Origin: an uncultured Clostridia bacterium
GTDB lineage: Bacteria; Bacillota; Clostridia; Oscillospirales; Oscillospiraceae
Direction of reading: 5' to 3'
Length of the DNA: 15,200 nt
Assembly: GCA_946187475.1 (NCBI GenBank)
Contig: CAMHRJ010000026.1
Span: forward strand, 1 to 15,200
Below, piece after piece: positions 6,426 through 12,578 of this stretch (positions are counted from its first letter, which is position 1; each line of letters opens with the position of its first letter). The notes under the pieces are model-generated. The model was not told the DNA's origin. It made no database searches and worked only from the letters and a program-made list of their open reading frames with translations. Both the position numbers and the translations under genes were made by a program.

Positions 6426-6756
6426 TGATTAGTAGTGGGGATAGTATGCCCCAAGCTGCAAATCCAGTTTTTGAGAGTTCGTTTTTGGTCGGTTGCTGAG
6501 ACCCGAAGCGCACACAAAAACTGTATGGCGAACCGCCCGGTTGCTGTTTGGGCGGCGCGCTGAGATACCATGAAAACTGCATAACCGGTTGCTGATAGTT
6601 ACCGGGACACCTGTCCCTCTTTTTTTGCTGCTGAGCGTTCGCGCTCAGAAAAGAGGACGGGTGTCCCCGGGTGCGTTCCAGTGACCGCCGTTTTCGGCGG
6701 TCCGCGCATTTTAAACTGGAATTCTGTCCAAAGGCAGCCGGAAGGCTGCCTTTTTT
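6426..6756 (+). ncRNA. Candidate structured RNA of about 330 nt with three GGUUGCUG hairpin loops
   Basis: The stretch has its own promoter (6391-6419) and terminator (6731-6756), no plausible protein frame, and dense secondary structure. By eye: TGGGG/CCCCA (6436-6453); an outer stem CAGTTTTTG/CAAAAACTG (6465-6473 with 6515-6523) enclosing TTCG/CGAA and GGTC/GACC; CCGCCC/GGGCGG (6533-6538 with 6550-6555); TAAC/GTTA (6582-6585 with 6598-6601); a long hairpin at 6602-6670 capped by CTGAGCG-TTCG-CGCTCAG; TTCCAGT/ACTGGAA (6676-6721) enclosing GACCGCCG/CGGCGGTC. GGTTGCTG sits in the loops at 6491-6498, 6539-6546 and 6587-6594. I do not recognise it as RNase P RNA, tmRNA, SRP RNA or 6S RNA. It could be an sRNA that pairs through the loops, a protein-binding RNA, or the leader of the VWA gene. 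The start and end are inferred, and no covariance test was run. Confidence 0.72.
6731..6756 (+). terminator. Rho-independent terminator of the candidate RNA
   Basis: AAGGCAGCC (6731-6739), GGAA loop, then GGCTGCCTT (6744-6752), running into six T residues at 6751-6756. This is a textbook terminator on the plus strand. Confidence 0.9.
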
Positions 6757-6778
6757 GTTATCTGCCGCAATCAAAGAA

Positions 6779-6821
6779 TGTCATTGCGAGGCAGTGCGCA
6801 CACTGCCGTGGCAATCCGTAA
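6779..6821. repeat. Palindromic intergenic repeat, copy A
   Basis: Begins TGTCATTGCGAGG and ends GTGGCAATCCGTAA. The centre is a hairpin GGCAGTG-CGCA-CACTGCC, and the outer ATTGC/GCAAT also pairs. It shares its ends with copies B and C. I recall this type of end sequence from short palindromic repeats in many bacterial genomes. Confidence 0.85.
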
Positions 6822-6827
6822 CTCCCC

Positions 6828-6885
6828 GGGAACAAATTATTTTGTTTCTATATAAATGTAAGCCCCCAAAAAACGCTTTGTTCCC
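6828..6885. repeat. Inverted repeat GGGAACAAA / TTTGTTCCC between repeat copies A and B
   Basis: Perfect 9-bp arms at 6828-6836 and 6877-6885 enclose 40 AT-rich bases containing a TATATAAA stretch (6849-6856). There is no coding frame inside. It may be part of a composite repeat element with copies A and B. The TATATAAA could serve as a -10 box, but no convincing -35 box stands upstream of it. Confidence 0.55.
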
Positions 6886-6888
6886 TCC

Positions 6889-6927
6889 TGTCATTGCGAG
6901 GCGGGCAAAGCACGCCGTGGCAATCCT
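6889..6927. repeat. Palindromic intergenic repeat, copy B
   Basis: Same ends as copy A (TGTCATTGCGAGG and GTGGCAATCC), but a different, shorter centre: GGCG and CGCC flank GGCAAAGCA. The orientation is the same as copy A. Confidence 0.82.
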
Positions 6928-6938
6928 CGGTTGAGTAT

Positions 6939-6985
6939 TGTCGTTGCGAACCAGTGACCGATGTCACTGGTGTGGCAATCCGTAA
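6939..6985. repeat. Palindromic intergenic repeat, copy C
   Basis: Begins TGTCGTTGCGAACC and ends TGTGGCAATCCGTAA. The centre ACCAGTGAC-CGAT-GTCACTGGT has a perfect 9-bp stem. Bases that differ from copy A are matched by compensating changes on the other arm. The remaining bases to 7043 hold only the VWA ribosome binding site (AAAGGA near 7026); I see no clear promoter for the VWA gene. Confidence 0.85.
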
Positions 6986-7043
6986 TACCCGATAGGAACC
7001 CCACGGCAGCCCCCAAACCCCAAAAGAAAGGAAAAAGAAAAGC

Positions 7044-10000
7044 ATGAAAAAAAGACTTTTAAGCCTCGTGCTGTGTCTCGTCATGGTCTTCTCGCTGTTC
7101 CCGTTCGTGGCCTCTGCGGAGTATAACACTCCTGAGACCCAGCAGGACGGTTCAGTGATCACGAACCCCAAGGCGGCGCAGGACGCGAGCAAGAACCTGA
7201 ATCTCACCAAGACCCTCTCCCAGGGCGCGAACGGTGCCTATGACCTCAAGCTGGAGTCCTGGGCCACCGGTGAGGTCAAGGCCTACACCGAGAAGATCCC
7301 CACCGACTTCGTCGTCGTGGTCGACCAGTCCGGCTCCATGGACACGCGCGACATGCCCACCGGTACCCCGTCCGTCCAGAACAACAAGTATCTGGAGGAT
7401 ATCGCCAACGGCGCCTACTACTACAAAGACGGCGATAACTACTATCGCGTCTACGGCGTCAAGGATTATCTGTATCGCTACTATCCGGCCAACTACTGGT
7501 TCACCGGCGACATCGTCGAGCATCTCGGAACGGACATCGGCTGGTTCATGGGCGAGACCGACGCCACGACGAACATCGACAACGCGTTCTACTTCCGCGA
7601 GGTCGTAAACGGAACGACGTATTATATTCCGATTCAAACCACGATTCAGGGCAAGATCGGTACTTATGTAATGCGCTTCCAGTTCCCGAGCAAGATGACT
7701 GGAAACACCTACAAATTTGACCGTGAGGTTACGACGTATTCCTCCAATGGCAACTCGCCCTGGTACAAGAACGTCCTGAACGGCGATGTTATGACGAGCG
7801 GCGCACTCTGGTCTACTGCGAATTCCACAGTGCAAACATTGTATCCAAACGACAACGAGTACACCTATTCCACAATCAACCTGCTTCTGGCCAGACCCAG
7901 AACCGGTATGTACATCAACTATCCGATGTATGGCCGCCATCTGTCCTACACGAAGCTCTGCTATCGTGACGTGAACGGCGTGGAGCATGAGGTGGCGTCC
8001 AACAGCAACGGCCGCACCACGTGGGAGTACTGCGACGATGACGGGCTTGCCCGCACCACGGACAGCGTGACGTCTGCCCGCCCGACCTACTCCGGTCTCT
8101 ATACCTTCTCCGGCACGACGGACCGTATCACCGCCCTGAAGGCGGCGCTGACGGAGTTTGCGCAGGCGGTCGCCAACGAAACGGATGATTTCGGCAAGGT
8201 TGACAACCGCGTTTCCATCGTCGGCTTCTCCAGCACCGGCTACAACAACACCGAGCTGCTGACCCACACCGAGCGCAATATCACCGGCACCAGCACGAAC
8301 GGGTGGCAGAAGAACACCTGCGACGGCAACGTCTCCGAGTATTACGGCAAGGGTCTGGTCGGCGCCACGGACGGCAATGCCGGCACGGTCAACGCCAAGA
8401 TCACCAGAGCCATCACCGCCATCACCGCCAACGGCGGCACCCAGCCCGAGGACGGCCTGAACATGGCCTACAAGGTGCTCACGAACCGCAGCAACACCAC
8501 CTACACGCTGCGCAGCGGCGCGAACAAGGGTGAGACGGTTGATCGCAACACCGTCGTCATCTTCTTCACCGACGGTCAGCCCGGCGACTATCACTACAGC
8601 AACCAGTACTCCGAGGCCAACGAGGTGGTCGCGCAGGCGAAGTACATCAAGGACAACGGCGCGAGCCTCTACTCCATTGGCGTCTTCGGCGAGTCTGACG
8701 CCAACCCGCTGACCTATGCGGATACGTCTCAGAGCCAGTCCAACAGACAGGCGTGGAAGTATCTCGGCGGCTGGATGGAGACCTATCGCGAGGGCAGTAC
8801 CTATTACTGCCTGCGCCGCCAGTGGCGTCCCAACAACGCCGACGGCTACACCGCCACTCCGAACGACACCATTTTTGATTACATGTCTGTCGTCTCCTCC
8901 AACTATCCCGACGCGAAGAACTTCATCGCTCCGACGTGGCTGACCGGCGGCTTCCAGGGCAACTACATTGCCGCTACCGATGGCGACGCAGTGCGTCAGA
9001 AGAGCACGGCGGAGGCCACCAACAAGTACTACCGCATGGCCTCCAGCCAGGATACCCTCGTCGCGGCCTTCCTCGCGGCAGTCACGATGAACAACGAGGA
9101 AACCGGCACCCCGGTCACGATCAACAGCTCCGCTGTGCTTCAGGACCAGCTGAACCTCACGGACTTCGACGTCACTGACGCCTCTATGACCGCGAAGGTC
9201 GTCAACTACAGCAACAATGCTGAGGATGCCGCGCTCAGCGGTCAGCTTGACACCTCTGAATCTGATCTGGCAAATGGAGTTGTTAAAGTCTCCGGCTTCG
9301 ACTATACGGCCAACGGCAACTATGTCGTGAACAATCAGGGCAAGAAGCTGGTCGTGACCATCACCGGCCTGACCCCGAAGGCCTTTAACCAGAACCTGTA
9401 CTCCAACGTTGACGGCGAAGAGGTCTTGGGCGCCGGTATCTACGGCGACGGCATGGATCGTCCTGTCGTCCAGATCGAGTCCCCGATTGTCAATGTGAAG
9501 AAGGCTGTCAGCTACTACGTCGCAGACTTCAACGCCCCGCTGATTGTGGCTAAGGACGCAACGATTAACAGTAGAAACGTCATGAACGGCGATTTCAAGA
9601 TGAGCGGCAATGATGCCGTTTATCAGCTGAACTATGCCAGCGGTACCATTGCCGGCGGCACCGTGACGCTCAACAGTGCCTACACCACGGCCGACACTGC
9701 CAACATTACGGGTAAGCACGTCGGCGACGGGAAGACGCCCGTTGAGACGACCCAGACCGTCAGCGTCATCCCCGGCAGCAGCGTCTATTTCGATGATGAT
9801 CTGTATAACGGCGCGGCCAAAGAAATCTACGACGGCAGCGGCTACAATGCGCAGGTCGCCGTCTCCCCGACGACCACTGAAGCAGCGACGGGCAAAAACA
9901 GCATCAGCATCACCTTCAATGGTACCGGCATTGACATTTACTGCACCACCGATTCCGCCAGCGGCTATATCCAGGCCAAATGCGACGGCGAGCAGGTGCA

Positions 10001-11123
10001 GACCACCAAGAACCAGTCCGTTACCACGCGCTACAACGTGCCCACTGTCAGCTATTCCGGCTTGGCCTACGGCCAGCACACCGTGACGCTGACCATCCTC
10101 AGCAGCTCCCACTATAAGCTTGACGGCGTGCGCGTCTACGGACCGGTCAATAACCAGAATCTGTATAACGATACGCCGGATGAGAAGAACGCAGCCTACA
10201 TCAACATGCGTGAGGCTCTGGTGAATGACAACGGCGTATCCCAGGCGTTCTCTGACAGCATGACGGATGCCGTTCTCGGCGCTCTGTTCGTGGACGACAG
10301 CTCCAAGCTCACCCGGTACGTCAGCATGACGCAGGAAGAGATTGAGGCTGGTGACACTCCCGCGAAATATGTGGACGCTCAGGGCAATGACGTAGAAGCC
10401 ACTGCAGATGGCGCGATCCCCATGAAGCTTCAATATGAAACTCAGTTTGATGCCTACAAGGCCAACAGCCCGAAGAATGAGATCTACCTCAACAAGAACC
10501 AGGCCATCATCTTCCAACTCTCCACCGCTGCTGAGACTGCCGCCGCAAACGGCAATCTCTGGATCGGTCTGAGCGCACCGGATCAGAACAAGGACTCCGG
10601 CACGGTAACGCTCAATGAGGGCAAAACCATCGACGTCACCTCCGGTGTGGATATGTATTATCCGATCACCAGTGACATGATCGGTGCAAATCGCGTTGTG
10701 ACCCTCACCAACACCGGCGACAACATGATCTCCGTTACGAACCTGAAAATCACCGGTAACGAGGCGATTTACAACGCTGCGAAGGCACCCAAGGCAAATG
10801 CAAACTCCCTCAGCGTGAACGAGCCTATGGCTTCCGTCCTGTCTGTGGAAGATGTCATTCCGATGGTGTTCGAGCCGATGACCTTGCGTTCCGTGAAGAT
10901 CGCCGCCAGCAACGGCGTGGATCCCGAGGCGGTCGTGGAGCCTGAAGTGCCCGAGACCCCGGCACCCACGGAGGAACCCGAGGTGACCCCGGACCCGACT
11001 CCGACTCCTGAGGTGACCCCCGAGCCGACCCAGGCGCCCAGCGTTCATGACATTGTCAAGCAGATCGTCTCCAGCTTCGTGAGCAGTCTGTTCCGGAGCA
11101 TCTCCCGCCTGTTTGGCAATTGA
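7044..11123 (+). CDS. Large secreted von Willebrand A domain protein with split VWA and C-terminal helix
   Basis: A 1359-residue exported protein. The signal peptide is residues 1-25 with probable cleavage after VASA. The VWA domain has MIDAS DQSGS at 94-98, GGT at 464-466 and FFTDGQ at 507-512. Between the first MIDAS loop and the next helix (ITALKAALTEF, about 362-372) lies a Tyr-rich insert of about 260 residues. Beta-rich modules follow; one at about 950-1035 (ISITFNGTGIDIYCTTD to LDGVRVYG) looks like a jelly-roll, carbohydrate-binding-type fold. A Pro/Thr/Glu linker (1294-1332) leads to a final amphipathic helix (1333-1359). There is no LPXTG motif, so attachment may be through the helix or absent. 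It probably acts in metal-dependent adhesion or surface assembly; ligand unknown. AAAGGA stands about a dozen bases before the ATG. It likely forms an operon with the small gene 16 bp downstream. Confidence 0.88.
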   Translation: MKKRLLSLVLCLVMVFSLFPFVASAEYNTPETQQDGSVITNPKAAQDASKNLNLTKTLSQGANGAYDLKLESWATGEVKAYTEKIPTDFVVVVDQSGSMDTRDMPTGTPSVQNNKYLEDIANGAYYYKDGDNYYRVYGVKDYLYRYYPANYWFTGDIVEHLGTDIGWFMGETDATTNIDNAFYFREVVNGTTYYIPIQTTIQGKIGTYVMRFQFPSKMTGNTYKFDREVTTYSSNGNSPWYKNVLNGDVMTSGALWSTANSTVQTLYPNDNEYTYSTINLLLARPRTGMYINYPMYGRHLSYTKLCYRDVNGVEHEVASNSNGRTTWEYCDDDGLARTTDSVTSARPTYSGLYTFSGTTDRITALKAALTEFAQAVANETDDFGKVDNRVSIVGFSSTGYNNTELLTHTERNITGTSTNGWQKNTCDGNVSEYYGKGLVGATDGNAGTVNAKITRAITAITANGGTQPEDGLNMAYKVLTNRSNTTYTLRSGANKGETVDRNTVVIFFTDGQPGDYHYSNQYSEANEVVAQAKYIKDNGASLYSIGVFGESDANPLTYADTSQSQSNRQAWKYLGGWMETYREGSTYYCLRRQWRPNNADGYTATPNDTIFDYMSVVSSNYPDAKNFIAPTWLTGGFQGNYIAATDGDAVRQKSTAEATNKYYRMASSQDTLVAAFLAAVTMNNEETGTPVTINSSAVLQDQLNLTDFDVTDASMTAKVVNYSNNAEDAALSGQLDTSESDLANGVVKVSGFDYTANGNYVVNNQGKKLVVTITGLTPKAFNQNLYSNVDGEEVLGAGIYGDGMDRPVVQIESPIVNVKKAVSYYVADFNAPLIVAKDATINSRNVMNGDFKMSGNDAVYQLNYASGTIAGGTVTLNSAYTTADTANITGKHVGDGKTPVETTQTVSVIPGSSVYFDDDLYNGAAKEIYDGSGYNAQVAVSPTTTEAATGKNSISITFNGTGIDIYCTTDSASGYIQAKCDGEQVQTTKNQSVTTRYNVPTVSYSGLAYGQHTVTLTILSSSHYKLDGVRVYGPVNNQNLYNDTPDEKNAAYINMREALVNDNGVSQAFSDSMTDAVLGALFVDDSSKLTRYVSMTQEEIEAGDTPAKYVDAQGNDVEATADGAIPMKLQYETQFDAYKANSPKNEIYLNKNQAIIFQLSTAAETAAANGNLWIGLSAPDQNKDSGTVTLNEGKTIDVTSGVDMYYPITSDMIGANRVVTLTNTGDNMISVTNLKITGNEAIYNAAKAPKANANSLSVNEPMASVLSVEDVIPMVFEPMTLRSVKIAASNGVDPEAVVEPEVPETPAPTEEPEVTPDPTPTPEVTPEPTQAPSVHDIVKQIVSSFVSSLFRSISRLFGN

Positions 11124-11139
11124 TGAAGGAGGATAAACG

Positions 11140-11418
11140 ATGAAAAAAGTCTATGCGAAACCGCAGCTTTATGCGGAAGCATTTGCACTGGTAGAGCATG
11201 TCTCAGCTGGTTGTGCGTATAAGGCGCAGTTCAGCAATGACTGCCAGATTGAGCTGGACGGTATTACATATTTTACAGCAGCTGCACATTGCAGCGATGA
11301 TGGCATTATGCTTTTGGGTAAGGACGATGCAGAAATGTTGGATTTCTACGCTATGAACTTGCGGTGCTATAACTCGTTTGTGGATTTCACCAACGGACAG
11401 CAGTTCTTCGTCTCCTAA
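11140..11418 (+). CDS. Small four-cysteine protein with leader-like N-terminus, coupled to the VWA gene
   Basis: A 92-residue protein of unknown function. A strong AAGGAGG is seven bases upstream of the ATG, and the gap from the VWA stop is only 16 bases, so it is surely expressed. It has no hydrophobic signal peptide. The N-terminus MKKVYAKPQLYAEAFALVEH followed by VSAGC resembles a short leader pattern (Lys-Pro-x-Leu...Glu-x-Phe...Glu) that I recall from small clostridial peptides, and SAGC may mark the end of a leader. The remainder is acidic and aromatic, with cysteines at 25, 35, 51 and 76. It could be a ribosomally made, modified peptide precursor, a small partner of the VWA protein, or an ordinary cytosolic protein. 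No modifying enzyme or exporter gene lies nearby in this window. Confidence 0.8.
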   Translation: MKKVYAKPQLYAEAFALVEHVSAGCAYKAQFSNDCQIELDGITYFTAAAHCSDDGIMLLGKDDAEMLDFYAMNLRCYNSFVDFTNGQQFFVS

Positions 11419-11432
11419 GATCCTAAACTTAG

Positions 11433-11459
11433 CCCCCGGGCTTCGGCCCGGGGGTTTTT
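11433..11459 (+). terminator. Rho-independent terminator of the VWA operon
   Basis: CCCCCGGGC (11433-11441), TTCG loop, GCCCGGGGG (11446-11454), then TTTTT. It closes the two-gene unit 15 bases after the small gene. Confidence 0.96.
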
Positions 11460-11460
11460 C

Positions 11461-11488
11461 TTGACTTTCTGCCGGATTCTGCTATAAT
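11461..11488 (+). promoter_or_regulatory. Sigma-A-type promoter of the metal-binding lipoprotein gene
   Basis: TTGACT (11461-11466) and a perfect TATAAT (11483-11488) with a 16-bp spacer. The expected start site falls in the adjacent palindromic operator. Confidence 0.9.
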
Positions 11489-11494
11489 CCAAAA

Positions 11495-11511
11495 TTGAAA
11501 ATCATTTTCAA
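11495..11511. promoter_or_regulatory. Fur-family operator (Fur/Zur/PerR-type box)
   Basis: TTGAAAATCATTTTCAA is a perfect 8-1-8 palindrome whose core fits the 7-1-7 layout of Fur-family boxes (compare TGATAATNATTATCA). It covers the transcription start of a metal-binding protein gene, so binding by a metal-loaded repressor would shut the promoter. Which regulator binds (Zn, Fe or Mn) cannot be told from the site. Confidence 0.87.
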
Positions 11512-11527
11512 ATCGGAGGAATCCCCC

Positions 11528-12496
11528 ATGAAACGACTGACGGCGCTGCTTTTGGCACTGGTTTTGATTTTTGCGCTCACCGCCTGCGGCGTCTCCGGCG
11601 ACGTGGCGGCGGACGGGGAGCTGAACATCGTCACCACGATCTTCCCGCTCTACGACTGGACCCGCGCGGTGCTGGGCGATAACCCCGCCGGCGCGGAGCT
11701 CACCATGCTCCTGGGCACGGGCGTGGATCTGCACAGCTATCAGCCCACGGCGGAGGATCTGCTGAAGCTTGCCACCTGCGACCTCTTTATCTACGTGGGC
11801 GGCGAGTCTGACGCCTGGGTGGAGGACGCCCTGGCCGAGGTGGCGAACCAGAACATGATCGTCCTGAACCTCATGGACCTTCTGGGCGACGCCGCCCGGG
11901 AAGAGGAGACCGTGGAGGGCATGCAGGCTGAGGAAGAGGCGGAAGAGGAGGACGAGCCGGAATACGACGAGCACATCTGGCTCTCCCTGCGCAACGCCGC
12001 GACCCTGACACAGGCCATCGCCGACGCGCTCGCGGAGCTGGACAGCAGCAATGCTGAGACCTACGCCGCCAACGCCGCTGCCTATCTGCAGGAGCTCACG
12101 GCTCTGGACGGAGAGTATCAGGCTGCGGTGGACGCTGCCGCGAAGGATACCTTGCTCTTCGCCGACCGCTTTCCGTTCCGCTACCTGACCGAGGACTACG
12201 GTCTGAACTACTATGCCGCCTTCTCCGGCTGCAGCGCCGAGAGTGAGGCCAGCTTTGAGACCGTCGTCTTTCTGGCGGACAAGGTGGACGCTCTGAACCT
12301 CAGCACCGTCCTGACTATCGAGAACAGCGACGGCCGCATCGCCCAGACCATCATCGACAATACGAAAGCCAAGGACCAGTCCATCCTGGCCATGGATTCC
12401 ATGCAGGGCACCACAGCCCAGGACGTGGAGGCAGGGGAGACCTACCTCGGCGTCATGCAGCGGAATCTGGATGTGCTCAAACAGGCCCTGAACTGA
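11528..12496 (+). CDS. Metal (probably zinc) ABC transporter substrate-binding lipoprotein, ZnuA/AdcA type
   Basis: Extracytoplasmic lipoprotein of 322 residues (cluster A-I) that captures a divalent metal for an ABC importer. Lipobox LTAC with Cys20; then IVTTIFPLYDWTRAVLG, VDLHSYQPTAEDL with candidate ligand His69, an acidic loop (about 124-148) where zinc proteins often have a His-rich loop, EHIWLS with His149, and VLTIENSD with Glu265. The third His usual in the HDAF-type segment is replaced in FADRFPFRYL (211-220), so the metal site may use fewer His. ATG 11528 has GGAGGA seven bases upstream; an in-frame TTG at 11495 lies inside the operator and was rejected. No permease or ATPase genes follow; a terminator does. 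Zinc is inferred from family and context. Confidence 0.92.
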   Translation: MKRLTALLLALVLIFALTACGVSGDVAADGELNIVTTIFPLYDWTRAVLGDNPAGAELTMLLGTGVDLHSYQPTAEDLLKLATCDLFIYVGGESDAWVEDALAEVANQNMIVLNLMDLLGDAAREEETVEGMQAEEEAEEEDEPEYDEHIWLSLRNAATLTQAIADALAELDSSNAETYAANAAAYLQELTALDGEYQAAVDAAAKDTLLFADRFPFRYLTEDYGLNYYAAFSGCSAESEASFETVVFLADKVDALNLSTVLTIENSDGRIAQTIIDNTKAKDQSILAMDSMQGTTAQDVEAGETYLGVMQRNLDVLKQALN

Positions 12497-12503
12497 ATCA
12501 CAA

Positions 12504-12531
12504 AACCGCGCAGGACATTCCCTGCGCGGTT
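12504..12531 (+). terminator. Terminator hairpin after the metal-binding protein gene
   Basis: AACCGCGCAGG (12504-12514) pairs with CCTGCGCGGTT (12521-12531) in a perfect 11-bp stem. The T-tract is imperfect (GCAATCTTTT). Its last two bases are also part of the next promoter's -35 box. Confidence 0.82.
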
Positions 12532-12557
12532 GCAATCTTTTCCGGAGATGGTATAAT
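12530..12557 (+). promoter_or_regulatory. Sigma-A-type promoter of the pcrA-type helicase gene
   Basis: TTGCAA (12530-12535) and a perfect TATAAT (12552-12557) with a 16-bp spacer, placed about 20 bases before the ribosome binding site. Confidence 0.85.
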
Positions 12558-12578
12558 GATCTCATCGGAGGTGACGAT

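Noticed and set aside
6426..6756. RNase P RNA, tmRNA, SRP RNA or 6S RNA
   Set aside because: I looked for their conserved stretches (GAGGAAAGTCC, a tRNA-like end with GGTTCGA, GGAAGCAGCC in the SRP apex, a single long bulged 6S hairpin) and found none that fit.
6671..6934. Plus-strand frame of 87 residues
   Set aside because: It runs through a terminator and two palindromic repeats, with no ribosome binding site.
6779..6985. CRISPR array
   Set aside because: Only three copies, with variable centres inside the repeat, uneven spacing and no cas genes; these are dispersed palindromic repeats.
7152..11048. Minus-strand open frame of 1298 residues antisense to the VWA gene
   Set aside because: Long antisense frames are common in GC-rich genes. 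It has no ribosome binding site and no recognisable domain, its composition is Val/Gly/His/Arg-rich, and the plus strand encodes a clear signal peptide and VWA motifs.
11024..11123. Sortase anchor on the VWA protein
   Set aside because: No LPXTG-like motif, no hydrophobic transmembrane stretch followed by a basic tail; the end is an amphipathic helix.
11495..11527. In-frame TTG start for the metal-binding lipoprotein
   Set aside because: It lies in the Fur-type palindrome; the ATG at 11528 has GGAGGA seven bases upstream and gives a proper lipoprotein signal.
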